DNA from: Labia minor
Lineage: Eukaryota > Arthropoda > Insecta > Dermaptera > Spongiphoridae
NCBI GenBank assembly: GCA_963082975.1
Contig: OY720344.1
Location: 64,694,546 to 64,758,545 of the forward strand
Reading direction: 5' to 3'
DNA: 64,000 nucleotides
Numbering within the stretch: position 1 is the first letter of the stretch; the number at the start of each line of letters is the position of its first letter. The translations under genes were made by a program, and so were the position numbers. This document shows positions 11,425 to 22,494 of this stretch, piece by piece. The notes beneath the pieces are model-generated. The model did no database searches. It had not been told where the DNA came from and saw only the letters and a list, made by a program, of their open reading frames with translations.

Positions 11425-12575
11425 ATATATATATATATATTTATGTTGTTTAAATGATTGTTTTCTATTTTAAATGTTAGAATTCTTCTATTTATTGAAC
11501 ATTATCTATTGAGCAATAATAACTATATTAATAAATAAATATATAATCCTTCTTATACAATTCAGGAAGATATGTTTAATTTTTTATAAAAAGAGAGTGA
11601 AAAAGAGCGTGTTAATTGAGAATAAATGTCGATCAAAAAAGTGGTTGTTATGATGTGGAAAAGTTTTGCTATGAATAAAATTTGACATCTGCTCCTTGGG
11701 ACATATTTTACATCAGTCAAGTTTCACAAGGTATAGCCTAGAGGAGAATTAAATTTCAAATTTGCTCCTTCATAAAAGTGATTTAGAGCTTCAATTAAAC
11801 TTTGTAAAGATCATTCCACCTCCTCCTTCTCCTTCTTCCAATGTATACCTCCATATTCCAAGTTAAATTCAGCCCTTCTAACCCTTAATAATAAGTGGCG
11901 ACAAATGAATAAATAAATTTAAAAGATAATTTTTTTATCTTAACAAAATATAAAATAAATAAAATAATTACTGCTTTAATAAATAATGCTAATCATTAAT
12001 GATTTTATCTTTACTGCAATTAATTCTTTTATTTACAATGTTTTGTGTGGATTAGACAATTTGTACTTATGTAGTGAATAATTAATTAATTTGGTCTGTT
12101 TTATTTATAATTTTATTTATTTATTTTTATTTTTATTTATTTATTATTTTTATTATTGAATTATTGAAAGTCTACACATGAGTTTTTGAAAATAATTCTT
12201 GAATTTTTTTCTAGATCAAAATGACATAATGTACCTATATGTATAATGTATATTTCTATATTTATTATCTATTAAAAAAAATATGAATGTCTAGAAAGAG
12301 TTTTTCGCTGCGGTTTTCTTATTATATAACAATAGATAACAATATGATAAATCAATATGGTCTGAAGAAACTTGAGAAAGATTTTAACATTCAACCATTA
12401 AACTATATAAATAGATATTTTTATATTTTATAATAGAAATATAAAATAAAAGAAATGTGAATTTATTGAAACATGAATGATAAAATCGATGTATATTTTT
12501 GTTTTTGTGATTTTTTTTCTTCTATTTTTCTTTATTTACTTTTTTTGAAGAGGGTTGTTATTTGAATAGAGTACG
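11425..12575. other. Presumed intron, no gene seen
   Basis: A TA microsatellite (about 11420-11442) is followed by a GC-balanced patch at 11640-11890 with pyrimidine-rich TTCCACCTCCTCCTTCTCCT and no long frame. The rest is AT-rich. Confidence 0.5.
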
Positions 12576-12579
12576 TCAC

Positions 12580-12729
12580 CTGTTTTCCATATATAACGTT
12601 GTTTGGATGAAGAAGCGGCGGTAGCTCCCACAATATTGGCTGCTTTGTAATCATCGGCTGTCGTAAAATTGATCACCAACACTGTCACGATGACACGGAT
12701 GCTCCAATTCGATATCATCTCGTAAAATT
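12580..12729 (-). CDS. Candidate first coding exon with signal peptide
   Basis: The minus strand has a good acceptor (TTTTTTGTATAG, exon from 12729), an ATG at 12718-12716, 46 codons, and then a donor AACAG|GTGACG after 12580. The peptide begins MISNWSIRVIVTVLVINF, followed by TTADDYKAAN. It therefore has a short polar N-terminus, a hydrophobic core of about ten residues and a likely signal-peptidase site near TTA-D, so it looks secreted. The exon ends in phase 1, matching the phase-1 entry of the TSP1 exon 4.4 kb downstream on the same strand; together they suggest one gene with a 5' non-coding exon further upstream. No family can be named from this exon alone. The donor is not ideal and the upstream ORF could be chance, so confidence is moderate. 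Confidence 0.5.
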
Positions 12730-12734
12730 CTATA

Positions 12735-15030
12735 CAAAAAATAAAAAACACAAAAAACACAATTAATTTATCTAATATTTAAAAATAATAATTTAAATTG
12801 AATATATTTGTTATTTAAATATATTGCAATTAAACAAACAATATTAGGAATGATTTTAACTATCATTTATCTTATTTTATACAAGTGTAACTATAAATAT
12901 GAATATAATATATAAAATTAAAAATTATGTTTTAGTAAATTTTATATTTTATCAAATTTCTCAATTTACATATACAGATTAATATAAACATATCTTATCC
13001 TATATATATAGGAGAGTGGGATTGATTGCTAAAGGATATTTCTCCATGGCTTTTAAAAAATAGGTTATATAATATTTTTATATAAAATAATTTATTTATC
13101 AATTATGCACATATAAATAAAAAAAACTACTTAATTGTGTCGGAAGTATTAGATCTGTAAAAATAAATTTTACAAGGTACCTGGTTATTAGATGGTTATT
13201 ATTCTACTATAGATATGTCTGTCGAAGTCAGAGCGTGGGATTTTAATGCCACACTGTTAGCAGTGATCATTTGTCTCACTCAGTCAATGAGAGACTAGCA
13301 TTCGCTATTTCTTCTTATTAGTAAAAGAATGCAAATTGGACTCTCATTAATTTTTCTAATTGGTCATTAATTAATCCATTGATAAACAAATTAAACAATA
13401 TTTACAAAAATCAAAATATAGAAATTCCCACCTATTGTATAGGGAAAATTAATTCTGAGATGTTTTCAAGAGGATTATTGAAATTTTAATCTTTACGCCC
13501 TCAGACTCTGGTACGAGCCGCACCACTCTTAAGAGTGAGTGATAGTGTCAGGGCCGAGCACCATTATCTATCCACCTTAATGAGCAATATGAATCTACCT
13601 TTCATAATCAGAGCCTTTACGAAAACCTAAACGAACATATATATATAAGATTTAAAATAATAATTTATATATATATTAAATAAACGAACTTTCTAAAAGA
13701 AGATTTAAAGAAAACATTGAAGAATGAATAAAAATTACGTTTAATTGTTTTTTCTACTATTTGAATAATTTAAAAAAATATATATATAAATTGAAATAAA
13801 TAAAGGTTTTAAACGACACATAAAATGTTTTTTTTTTAATGCAAAGATAATAAAAAATGAGATGAGCTCTTGAAAAATACAAAAATTCGAGAATATAATA
13901 AAAAAATAAAAAAGTTGAACAACCCTTCATGCAAATAAAACACACGAAATAACAACCCGTAAAATTACAAGACCGGCTGATTTATTCCGAGTCTATAATT
14001 TCTTTTAGTTTGAGATAGAAAAAGATAGAGAGCTCTTCTTCTTGTCTCTTCATTATTCTTGGATCGCGAAAAGATTGTTCTAATAACAATCTTTTTATGG
14101 GATCTCATCAAGGATGGTTTCCTATAAAAAGACAATTTTTTTTTTTTTTGTTTTTGTTTATTTTTTAAGCAAACTTTAGTGCAGCACTTGTTGATACAAA
14201 TCTCATATTCGACAAAAAAAAAAAAAAAAGGGAAAAATAAATTGAAATTGAATGCGGCAACGTTGAAAAAACAATATGGATCAATCGATGATGACTAATC
14301 ATCTTTGTTTCGCCTCGTTTGGCAAATGGAGGTTAAATTACCCCGAGGGCATTAATCTCAATTTTTCACCTCTAGAAGAAAATAGGTGGTTTGATTTCAC
14401 ACAATACCATAACACAAATTTTAATTATTTATTAGTTTATTCTTTTAAACTTAAATGATTTGTCAATTTTTTTGGTTACATTATTAATAAAATTGAATTT
14501 TATATTTAATTATTAATTATTAAAAATGATGAGAAGGGGGTTTTATAGAATCTTATTTTACTAATTCCATTGATATGTTCTAAATAAATAATATAAATCA
14601 AAATTTAAATCAACCATAGAGATATTTGTAAATTTCTAAAACAATTTTAATAAGAAAAGAATTTAACAATTTCATCATTTCTTTTAAGTTACAATTGAAT
14701 ATCAACATAAAAGCAATAATTATTTTTATTTTAAAAAAATAATAACCCACACATTCGCCTAATCCTACATCTATTATACCGCACATAAAAAGACATATAC
14801 AATATTTAATTTAAATTTTTAAATAAATTTTTGGGAAAATATCACAACAATAAACCATAATTTTCAATTAAGGAATTATTTTGAATTATTTCAGTCCAAT
14901 ATATTTATTTAATTGTTTAATAATAATTTTAACTTTGATCTATGCTCTATGGTTATCGTGACTATATACTGACAAATATGTGAAAGAATATTTTTTAATT
15001 CATAGGTCCTTAAAACTAATATATTTATAT
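12735..15030. other. AT-rich stretch with unexplained GC-balanced patches
   Basis: Patches at 13140-13310 and 13490-13640 are complex sequence but not open over useful lengths. In the second, one plus frame is open for about 45 codons to a stop near 13629. A near-perfect hairpin, AAAAGATTGTT-CTAAT-AACAATCTTTT, lies at about 14071-14097. A patch at 14250-14420 holds a 60-codon frame of unconvincing composition. None is assigned a function. Confidence 0.45.
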
Positions 15031-15037
15031 ATAATTA

Positions 15038-15205
15038 CTAGCTCCTCCGAGCGCCTTCGGCGCTCTTCACACCTAGACGGGGCTCCGCCCCCTGTACCCC
15101 CGAGTGGTACATAGTATTTGGTTGAAAGTCTGTATGTAAAAGGTTTTCATCCATTTTGTTTCAATCAGTATAAGTAGATAAGACATTTATTTGTTTTCTT
15201 GAAAA
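15038..15205 (-). mobile_element. Solo Helitron 3' end
   Basis: On the minus strand the sequence ends with the hairpin GAGCGCCGAAGGCGCTC, 11 bases, then CTAG at 15041-15038, followed by T. This is the standard Helitron 3' terminus. It matches the ends of the copies at 24548 and 25160, and the homology to the second extends to about 15205 (GGTACATAGTATTTGG and onwards). The 5' end is missing. Confidence 0.8.
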
Positions 15206-15209
15206 ATAA

Positions 15210-17155
15210 CAACAAATTTCCAAAAAATTTTAATTTAGAATCTCAATTTTTTTATAACGATTATATTATTAATTTATGTGTCATTCTTTGAAAAGTTAAT
15301 AATCCATGACTATAAACGACCTCATCCAAATAATTAAAAATTGTTCTCTTTTCTAAGTATTGACACTAATTTACGGTATCTATTAGTGACAATTTAGCAA
15401 TTGAATGAAAAACTACTTGAATATGCGGGCATCATTTAGAATAGTTTTCAAGTGGTTTATTTAAACGGCATAAAGAAATTGTTCAATGACTCTGGCCACA
15501 ATCTTGTAAATAAATTATGTTAGAAGAAAAGTTCATCGCAGTCGAAGAGATTTAACGGGCCATTAAATTTAATTCCATCCTTCTCTTCCTTTTTCATCTC
15601 TCCCCCACTCCTTTTCTAAACTATCTTGGTCAAAAAGTATTTTTTTCTTTTTCTTCTCTTATTTAATCCAATTATGCGAGAGATGGGAAAGAAGGCATAA
15701 GACCTAGTGATCAAGAGATGAAGAAAAATTCATAGCGAGTAAATAAATTAAGAAAATGAAACTTGGAAAAGAAACAAAAAAAAAATGAAAAAATTACGTT
15801 CTGACTGAATAAATTTAATTTAATAAAAAAACAAAAAAATATTTATCTAAACTCTTCTTTTATTTTATTATATTATTTTTTTTTTATTTATATATTTTTT
15901 ATTAAATTAACGAAAAAAATTAATAAATTGAACCAAAATATAATAGTAAATTACTTTTTCCTCAACTTGAATATTTTTTATGAAATTATATTTTAAATGA
16001 AATTTTCGAAACATAAACGAATTTGGAGTAATAATGAGAAACAATGATAGAATTTCAAATTTAAACCTTCAATTGGAAAATATGTTAAATATTTTAATAT
16101 TGGTAAAGTATTAAGAATAAGTTATCTAAATGAATATATATCGTATCATATAAAATAATAAAGCTTTAAATAAGTTTAAAGAACCTTAAATAAAAAATGG
16201 ATTCTATCAGCTAAAAATGCTATAAAAGAAATTAATTAATATTTGATCCTCTTGAGAGTTTAAATTTGCATAAAATAAATTGATAAATTCAGAATATGCT
16301 CACTAATTTAGTTATTTATTGAAACAATGATTAGACGATTTCATGCATAAGATAATGAATAAATTGTATCTAATGTTATTTTTAAAATAGTGAATAATGC
16401 TTAGAATATGACTCTCAATAGTGTAGTATTCACCAAAAAATGAAAAGATGAGAATTTTTAATATTTTTTTAATAATAATCAAAAAGACTATATAACATAT
16501 ATTAATAAATTGCAATTATGGGAATATTTTGAATTTGAAAAAGGACGCAAATGACTTTCGAATTAATTAATTATTAATTATTCAAAATTTAACATTTATA
16601 CTTTTTCGTTTTTTGACTAAAGAAATAGTTAATCTTTAAATAATAATCATGTTAATTTTGAAATATTTTATAAAATTAAATTTTCAAATGAAATGTTACT
16701 TGAACTTTAATACTAATTATGTTTTTTAGTTTATAGTTTACATAAAATTCTAGTTTACATACAATTCGAAAAGTCGGTTCCTCCCATCTAGTTTCAGAAA
16801 AGTTTTTGCAATAAAATTTGTTATTAATAATTTCTCCATGAAAATAAAAAAAATTAAACAATGATTAGTAGAATCCAATAAGAATGGATCTTGAATGAAT
16901 AATGAAAAACTATTAAGTTTTGATACAATTATTGAAGGACTAAAAGTCTTACGCTCAGAACGTTTCCTTCCCTGGAGACTGTTTATATCTTAGAAGTTTT
17001 ATACTTTATTGGAAATTTTTAAGACGACACTATCGATATTCAATTATATTTATTTTTAGAAGATAAATGTGTTTAAAAAGATGCCTGAAACAGGAAAAAA
17101 GCCTATTTACCTATTCTAAGTAAATAATTTTAAATTATCTTATACACAAATTATA
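15210..17155. other. AT-rich non-coding stretch
   Basis: No gene or recognised element was seen. Pyrimidine-rich sequence lies at 15580-15670. Short minus-strand frames at 16312-16515 and 16676-16861 have the composition of translated AT-rich DNA. Confidence 0.55.
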
Positions 17156-17164
17156 TTTTATTTA

Positions 17165-17312
17165 TATTTTTACTATCTCTGACGAGATAGTATTGCGATC
17201 ACGAAAATTTTCGATGTTGAGATTTTGATGTTTTTATACGTTTTGAAGGTTTCTGAATCATTTTCACTAAGGTTGAGAAAAATGTCTCTGTGTGTGTGTA
17301 TGTAGATAAGAT
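17165..17312 (+). repeat. Dispersed repeat ending in the ACTATCTC/GAGATAGT inverted pair
   Basis: The terminus contains ACTATCTCTGACGAGATAGT, then ATTGCGATCACGAAAATTTT, and later a GTGTGTGTGTATG stretch. The same sequence occurs inverted at 29550-29843 and in short form at 59305-59370. It encodes nothing and may be the end of a SINE- or MITE-like family. Confidence 0.75.
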
Positions 17313-17929
17313 TACTCGAAATAGATAATAGATAATAGATATGATATTAAAGTAATTAAAAATAAATTAACTGTAATGTTTATAATAAAATATTTTAACT
17401 TTTAACTAAAAAATATTTTTTTTAAATCTCATATTTAATTTCAAATAGAAATTGCTTCAAAATAACTAAAACTAAATGGTTAAATATATTATTTTCTAAA
17501 TTTATATATTTACTTAAATTTAAATAAATTACTTTAAATTGATTAAAAATTCAGATAGATAACAAAGTTATTAAAAAAAAAATAAAAATATTGTAGTTTT
17601 ATTCATTGTATTTATTTTAAATCATAAAAATTATCACCAATTAATTATTTTGTGAAATTCACATAAAATATTTACTTATATCTTTATATTTCTTTTAGGA
17701 ATTTTCCAGAATGCTAATTTTTTACCGTATTCCATTCAAAAAATGACAAATTGAATCTTGTAAAATGTAGATACGAATTTTTACAAAATAATATTTTTTT
17801 TTCTTAATCCTTCTATTTCATCTTTTAAAAAAATGATAAAGTATATTTTTTATTTTTTTGTGTTTTTGTTTGTTTGTCTTTTTTTAATTTATTATTTAAA
17901 TGTCTTGAAAGTGATGATCAAATAGAGAC

Positions 17930-18470
17930 AAGATAAGATTTAGGTGGTGTCTCGATAGAAAAACGAAGAAGTGTATTTTCGATCAATCTCCTTGTGTGAC
18001 AAAAGCCCGAGGGGTGAAGGGATACTGAGAGGGGAAAGAGGGAAAGAGAAAGGTCTTTCGCTGCCAGAAGAAGGATTAAGCCTGAAAGGGGTGCGTTTGG
18101 CAAGCCGCGCAGTGTGAGTTGGCAAAACCGAAAGCTGACTTCCTTCACCCCCATGAAAACATGCACGTACGCTTTCCTGAGATAGAGGAATGGGAATGTC
18201 GCAGAATGAATGGCCCATGGGACTAGAATACGGGTTCGAACATCCGCCACCTCCCACCCACTCACACCGCCTCCTTCAGTGCTCCGGGCGCCTGCAGTTT
18301 ACAGCTTACAATTGAAGCCCATCTTGGCAACTGACCGGATATAATTCACGAGCCGGATAATTAGTTAAACAAACAGAGCCAAATGGTCCAATCAAGCATA
18401 CCAATCGACGACTTTCATTGATTGAGATGGAAGTTCTTTCGTAAATATTGACTTAACAAAAGTCAATGTG
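17930..18470. other. GC-balanced island, possible regulatory element
   Basis: About 500 bases of complex sequence interrupt the AT-rich background. Two overlapping minus-strand frames (115 and 105 codons) cover the same bases, with compositions that do not favour either as a protein. No splice sites frame them well. The right part holds homeodomain-type TAATTAG and ATTGATTGA sequences. It resembles a conserved non-coding element or a promoter-proximal region more than an exon. Confidence 0.4.
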
Positions 18471-18479
18471 TTCATTCAT

Positions 18480-20410
18480 TGGTCCTAGATAAATAAATTT
18501 GCATTATACAGATTCATTGAAAGTATTCTATACTTTACTTCTTAATTATTTTGAAAATCATCAACGTATCTATAATCAGTGGCTAAAAAATTTCTACTTT
18601 TTGAATAATATATATAGTTACTAAATTTTATTTTTTTTCATCTCTTTATTGCTTAAAAACGACTAAAAATTATTTCTATATTTATATTCTCCATTCACAG
18701 GTGTTTTATTGGATAGGATTCAAAGAGGTTGAAGATGGATTGAGCAATTAGCACACCCTTCTTACCCATTATAAAAAGTGCCAACACCCTAAGTGTTAAA
18801 TTGGCAAAGCCTTCCATTTTGCCGGCTATTAATTGAAGAGAAGGATAAAATCTCGTAATGAAGATATATCTTGTTATTCCTGTTTAGATATTCGATTATT
18901 GCCTAATTAATTCATCATAGATACTCATCATAAGTCTCAATTCAACAAGCAACAAATCAAAAAAATTCGTTTTCTATAAAAATAATTAATTTCACATATA
19001 AACAAATAAAGTATTACAATCACTCATAATAACTTTTGAAGTACATATGTTATTAATTTATTTTTGTGTTTAAAGAATGAAAGAGATTTTTTATCACAAT
19101 AAATTTAAGATTTTTATTATTAAGATGTTTATTATTATGTATATAAAAACGAGATTCACTTAATAGATTTTTTTAATTTATTAAAAATTATTTTTTTCAT
19201 ACTCATTTATTAATTATTTATTTATATTTTGAATTGAATTTTAATAATTTATTAACAGGAATATATTTTTATGTAACATAGCTCACAAAGGTTAGGAAGT
19301 ATATGACATTTTTTTCTTCAGAAATTATGAACTTGCATGAAGTAAAATTAGCATTAAAATAAAATCTTATGAAGTATAATTAAAAATTTATAATTTTAAA
19401 AATCATTTATCTTAGTTAAAAGGGAATTCAGTTATATATATATTAAAATAATCTTATTTGATTGTCTGAATATTTTTATGATTAAACTATTGGGTTGTGT
19501 TTTCATTAGTCATTAATCAGTTTTTTAAAGGCGAAAATTTTAATTTGTAAATTGATATTGATCAATTCTAATGAAAATAAAATAATCAAAAATAAATTTA
19601 TATGGTAAAAAATTTATAAAGTAACATTGAGTAACAAGTATAATCAAATTTTTTATATATTTTTTTTTAAAACTGATAAATTAACAATATAAACCATTTG
19701 ACATTCTTGTCTTTATAGTTTTTGAATTTTAACGACAAGCGTGTGTTGAGTTGAATTAAGGCATATGTTTCAACTCTCCTATTCCCATTTACCCCCCAAC
19801 CACTTCATATTTCACCCTCATTCCACTTTTGCGTTAGAGAACAGGAAGTGCATGAAAGAGTCGAGGCGGTACTAGATCATTATTTAAGCGAGAATTCGTC
19901 CAAACAAAGGGACACTCAACGTATGGGCTTGAAAACAAAAGTGTTTATCAACAAACAAACAAGCCAAGTCACACAAAATCCTCCCAACTGATGAATAATT
20001 CACCATTTTAATTTTTAAATTGTAACTAGAGTCTTGTAATTAATGAGATGTAATACCCGTCATACTAAATAGACTTTTAAATAAAATCATGATAGATGGG
20101 GAATTTATATTTTTAAGATTTTTGTGTTTTTGGTGTATATATTTCAGAATATTATATATAAGTTACCTTTTGTAAATAAAAAATATAAATGAAAAATACA
20201 ATGATTATTATATATATAATAATGAATAAAATAAAAAAAAATAGTTACAAAAAGGAATTGTTTTAAAATTTTTTTATAATTATGAAAATATATTTACCTA
20301 AATAAAATCCATATTTAAAGACATTTATTCTAGTTTTTTATATGATCAATTTTACAATATCATTAACTAACTTAATTTTATTATTATTATTATAATATCT
20401 TATATATATA
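18480..20410. other. Non-coding stretch with two GC-balanced patches
   Basis: The patch at 18690-18870 includes TATAAAAAGTGCCAACACCC and an ATTAATTG core. The patch at 19740-20010 includes forkhead-like GTGTTTATCAACAAAC followed by AAACAAGCC. Both lack long frames, and regulatory function is only a guess. A TA microsatellite ends the stretch at 20420. Confidence 0.4.
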
Positions 20411-20416
20411 TATATA

Positions 20417-20995
20417 TATAGGATCTGAAAAAATGAAATTTATTTTATTTTATTATTTTCCTACGAAGATGTTCTCGGAGCGACTAAGCAAATTCCTGTT
20501 GCGCCGGGACATATATTTAAAACCTCGCTACCCCCTCTTAGAAGCTTACGATTGGCTATAATAAGCTGGCCATCTATTGGCTCTTCGTTCAGCGCCTAGC
20601 ACGCTATTGGTTATCGAGAGTCCCCACCACTCCGCCTAGATGTCGCCAGCCGGGTATAAAAAGCCGTGAAGCAGGCTAGCTTGCCAGTTGCCAGTAGCAG
20701 CAGTAGCAGCAGTAGCAGTAGTAGCAGTTGTGATTCAAGACGTTAAGAAGAACATATACGAAGAACGAAGAACGAAGAACCGAAGATTTCCAAGACGTTT
20801 ATTTTTATCTGTGTATATATTTTTTGCTAATATTTCTAAACAAAAACCTTATATTTTTTGCTACACTTTTCAATAAAAACGATATATTTTTTGCTAATAC
20901 TTTTCATCAAAAACGATATTATTTTTGCTACTTTTTTCTTCAAAAACGATATTTTTTAATACATCTGCTTCACTATCGAAGCCACCAACCCTACA
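20417..20995 (+). repeat. 5' long terminal repeat
   Basis: The sequence matches the copy at 23664-24242. Its ends form a short imperfect inverted pair (TATAGG ... CCTACA). The left boundary is uncertain by a few bases because it abuts TA repeats, and the 3' copy is preceded by TGAGT, so a canonical TG start may lie there. A TATA box (TATAAAAAG, 20655-20663) and AATAAA (20872-20877) lie inside, giving the expected order of promoter then polyadenylation signal. A GCAGCAGTAGCAGCAGTAGC tract follows the likely start of transcription. Confidence 0.88.
20655..20663 (+). promoter_or_regulatory. LTR TATA box
   Basis: TATAAAAAG in a GC-rich context within the 5' LTR. Transcription would start about 25-30 bases downstream, near 20685. 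The matching site in the second LTR is 23902-23910. Confidence 0.75.
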
Positions 20996-20998
20996 ATT

Positions 20999-21017
20999 TG
21001 AGGGCTCAGTCCGAGAT
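20999..21017 (+). other. Primer-binding site, tRNA-Pro-like
   Basis: TGAGGGCTCAGTCCGAGAT starts three bases after the LTR end. It resembles a complement of the 3' end of tRNA-Pro (the TGGGGGCTCGTCC type) with two substitutions and one inserted base. The position fits a minus-strand primer site. The mismatches make the tRNA assignment tentative. Confidence 0.5.
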
Positions 21018-21109
21018 TGAAGAATCATTACCCCTAGTAACCACGAAGAAACAAGAGCCAATTCGAGGAAATATCCAGTCTTCAAGATACAAGACATACG
21101 CCTTTCAAA

Positions 21110-22363
21110 ATGACTTCCTTTGAAACTATCCCATTCGTTCAACGTCAGCTAGCCTTGGCTGAATTCAAGATTATAAAAAGTTTGCACAAAATTCTTTACG
21201 ACGAAGAAGCCGATCGAAAAAGCCGTAGCAAAGTAAAACGATTTTCTGGATTTGATTTCGAAAGAGAGTCGGAAGAATTCAAGAATCGACTTGAAACGAT
21301 GAACTCTTTAAACACAGCCACTTTAATTAAAATTGGAAACATTTTAAATATAGCTGAAAATTCTAAAGACGACATAATAAACGCTATTACAGATGTTTTA
21401 TTCAATTTGGCTGAATTTGGAAGATCATTAAATGAATCGGAAGCAGAAGAAGATGAAGAAGAAGAAGAAAACGAAGAAGAAGCAACTGAAGAAGTACGCC
21501 AAGTTCCATCTTCATTAAGATATCCCTCTGCTGTCAACATAAGAGATATCGAAGACTTGGTAAAGAAATTTGATGGTGCTAAAACATATTCAGTTAACCG
21601 CTGGATACAAGATATAGAAGACGAAGCAGACATCCATTTATTAGACGAAAGACAAACGATGATACTCGCAAGAAGATGTCTCACAGGACTTGCAAAATTG
21701 TATTTCGAAAATACAAAAAGTGTCAAGACATGGAGAGACATGAAAACGAGCCTGAGAAAACAATTTTCCTCAAAGATCGACGAAATCGAGATTCATCGAC
21801 AATTGGGAAACAGGAAAATGAAAAGAGGCGAAGATGCAACTGAATATTTTATTCATATGCAAAAGATTGCGAATCAAGGGGATATAAAGCCGAAATTACT
21901 AATTGAATATATAATTAATGGAATTGAAGATCCTCATAGCAAAATATTTCTAGTTGGAACAAAAACATTGACAGATCTTCAACAAAAACTAAACATGTTG
22001 GGCGACTTTATAAAAGAAGCATCAATAAGAAGAAACCCTGTTGAAAGAAAAGATACTAATCAGAAGCATACTGTCACAGAAAAGAAAAAAGAAATCACAA
22101 GATGTTTCAACTGTGGAGACACTTCACATTTTTCTAACGAGTGTCCATCTAAGAACAGAGGCGTCAAATGTTTTAAATGTAATAATTTTGGACATAAATC
22201 ATTTGATTGCCCCACTAAGAAAAAAGAAATATATAAAATAGAAACAAAACCGTCAACTAGAAATCACAAGCTCGTATCAATCCAAAATTTAGAAATAAAT
22301 GACGATGCTCAAAGGGAAGAAAATTTCAAAACAATGACAGTGGACAAAAAGAAGAAAAATTAA
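21110..22363 (+). CDS. gag: Gag polyprotein with a DEK-like N-terminal domain
   Basis: The 417-residue structural protein of the retrotransposon. Residues 20-105 resemble the pseudo-SAP/SAP region of the host chromatin protein DEK: LHKILY at 25-30, RFSGFDFE at 44-51 and a helical SAP-like segment at 64-103 ending in GRSL. An acidic tract (108-129, mostly Glu) follows, also as in DEK. Residues about 145-305 form a retrotransposon Gag/capsid region, with W165, W208 and the segment EDATEYFIHMQKIANQ. Two CCHC knuckles follow at C332-C335-H340-C345 and C354-C357-H362-C367, giving RNA binding. The start is the first ATG after a 114-base leader. The element is transcribed from its own LTR. The fusion is seen in the sequence; the DEK relationship comes from motif comparison by eye and the role in chromatin targeting is inferred. 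Confidence 0.9.
   Translation: MTSFETIPFVQRQLALAEFKIIKSLHKILYDEEADRKSRSKVKRFSGFDFERESEEFKNRLETMNSLNTATLIKIGNILNIAENSKDDIINAITDVLFNLAEFGRSLNESEAEEDEEEEENEEEATEEVRQVPSSLRYPSAVNIRDIEDLVKKFDGAKTYSVNRWIQDIEDEADIHLLDERQTMILARRCLTGLAKLYFENTKSVKTWRDMKTSLRKQFSSKIDEIEIHRQLGNRKMKRGEDATEYFIHMQKIANQGDIKPKLLIEYIINGIEDPHSKIFLVGTKTLTDLQQKLNMLGDFIKEASIRRNPVERKDTNQKHTVTEKKKEITRCFNCGDTSHFSNECPSKNRGVKCFKCNNFGHKSFDCPTKKKEIYKIETKPSTRNHKLVSIQNLEINDDAQREENFKTMTVDKKKKN
22321..22327 (+). promoter_or_regulatory. Candidate -1 ribosomal frameshift site
   Basis: AAATTTC is read in the gag frame as A-AAT-TTC, which fits the X-XXY-YYZ slippery pattern. It lies in the short region, about 19 codons, where the gag frame and the -1 frame of ORF2 are both open, 33 bases before the gag stop. 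A downstream pseudoknot was not identified by eye. Frameshifting here would join ORF2 to Gag. Confidence 0.5.
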
Positions 22364-22494
22364 CATCAAACGAAGAAATACAAACGAAAGAAAATTTAGA
22401 AATAAATGATGATGAACAAAAAGAAGAAAAATTACTATCTAATGAGGATATACAAAATAATGAAGAAAGCTTAGAAACAAAAGAGAATATCGAA

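Noticed and set aside
14276..14458. Plus-strand 60-codon frame
   Set aside because: The first half is complex but the second half degenerates into AT-rich Asn/Phe/Tyr codons; no recognised family.
17918..18265. Two overlapping minus-strand frames of 115 and 105 codons
   Set aside because: They use the same bases in different frames, have no family resemblance or splice context, and open length in a GC-balanced island is expected by chance.
20401..20420. TA microsatellites, also at 11420, 27886, 30424, 44340 and 59551
   Set aside because: Ordinary simple repeats in an AT-rich genome; noted only as insertion context.
20688..21123. Short plus-strand frames within the LTR and leader, repeated at 23935-24370
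   Set aside because: They lie in the LTR transcript leader, translate GCAGTAGCAGTAGC and TTTTTTGC repeats, and have no domain; occurrence in both LTRs is simply due to LTR identity.
21196..21741. Minus-strand 181-codon frame opposite gag
   Set aside because: Shadow of the Gag coding strand, Ser-rich only where Gag is Glu-rich.
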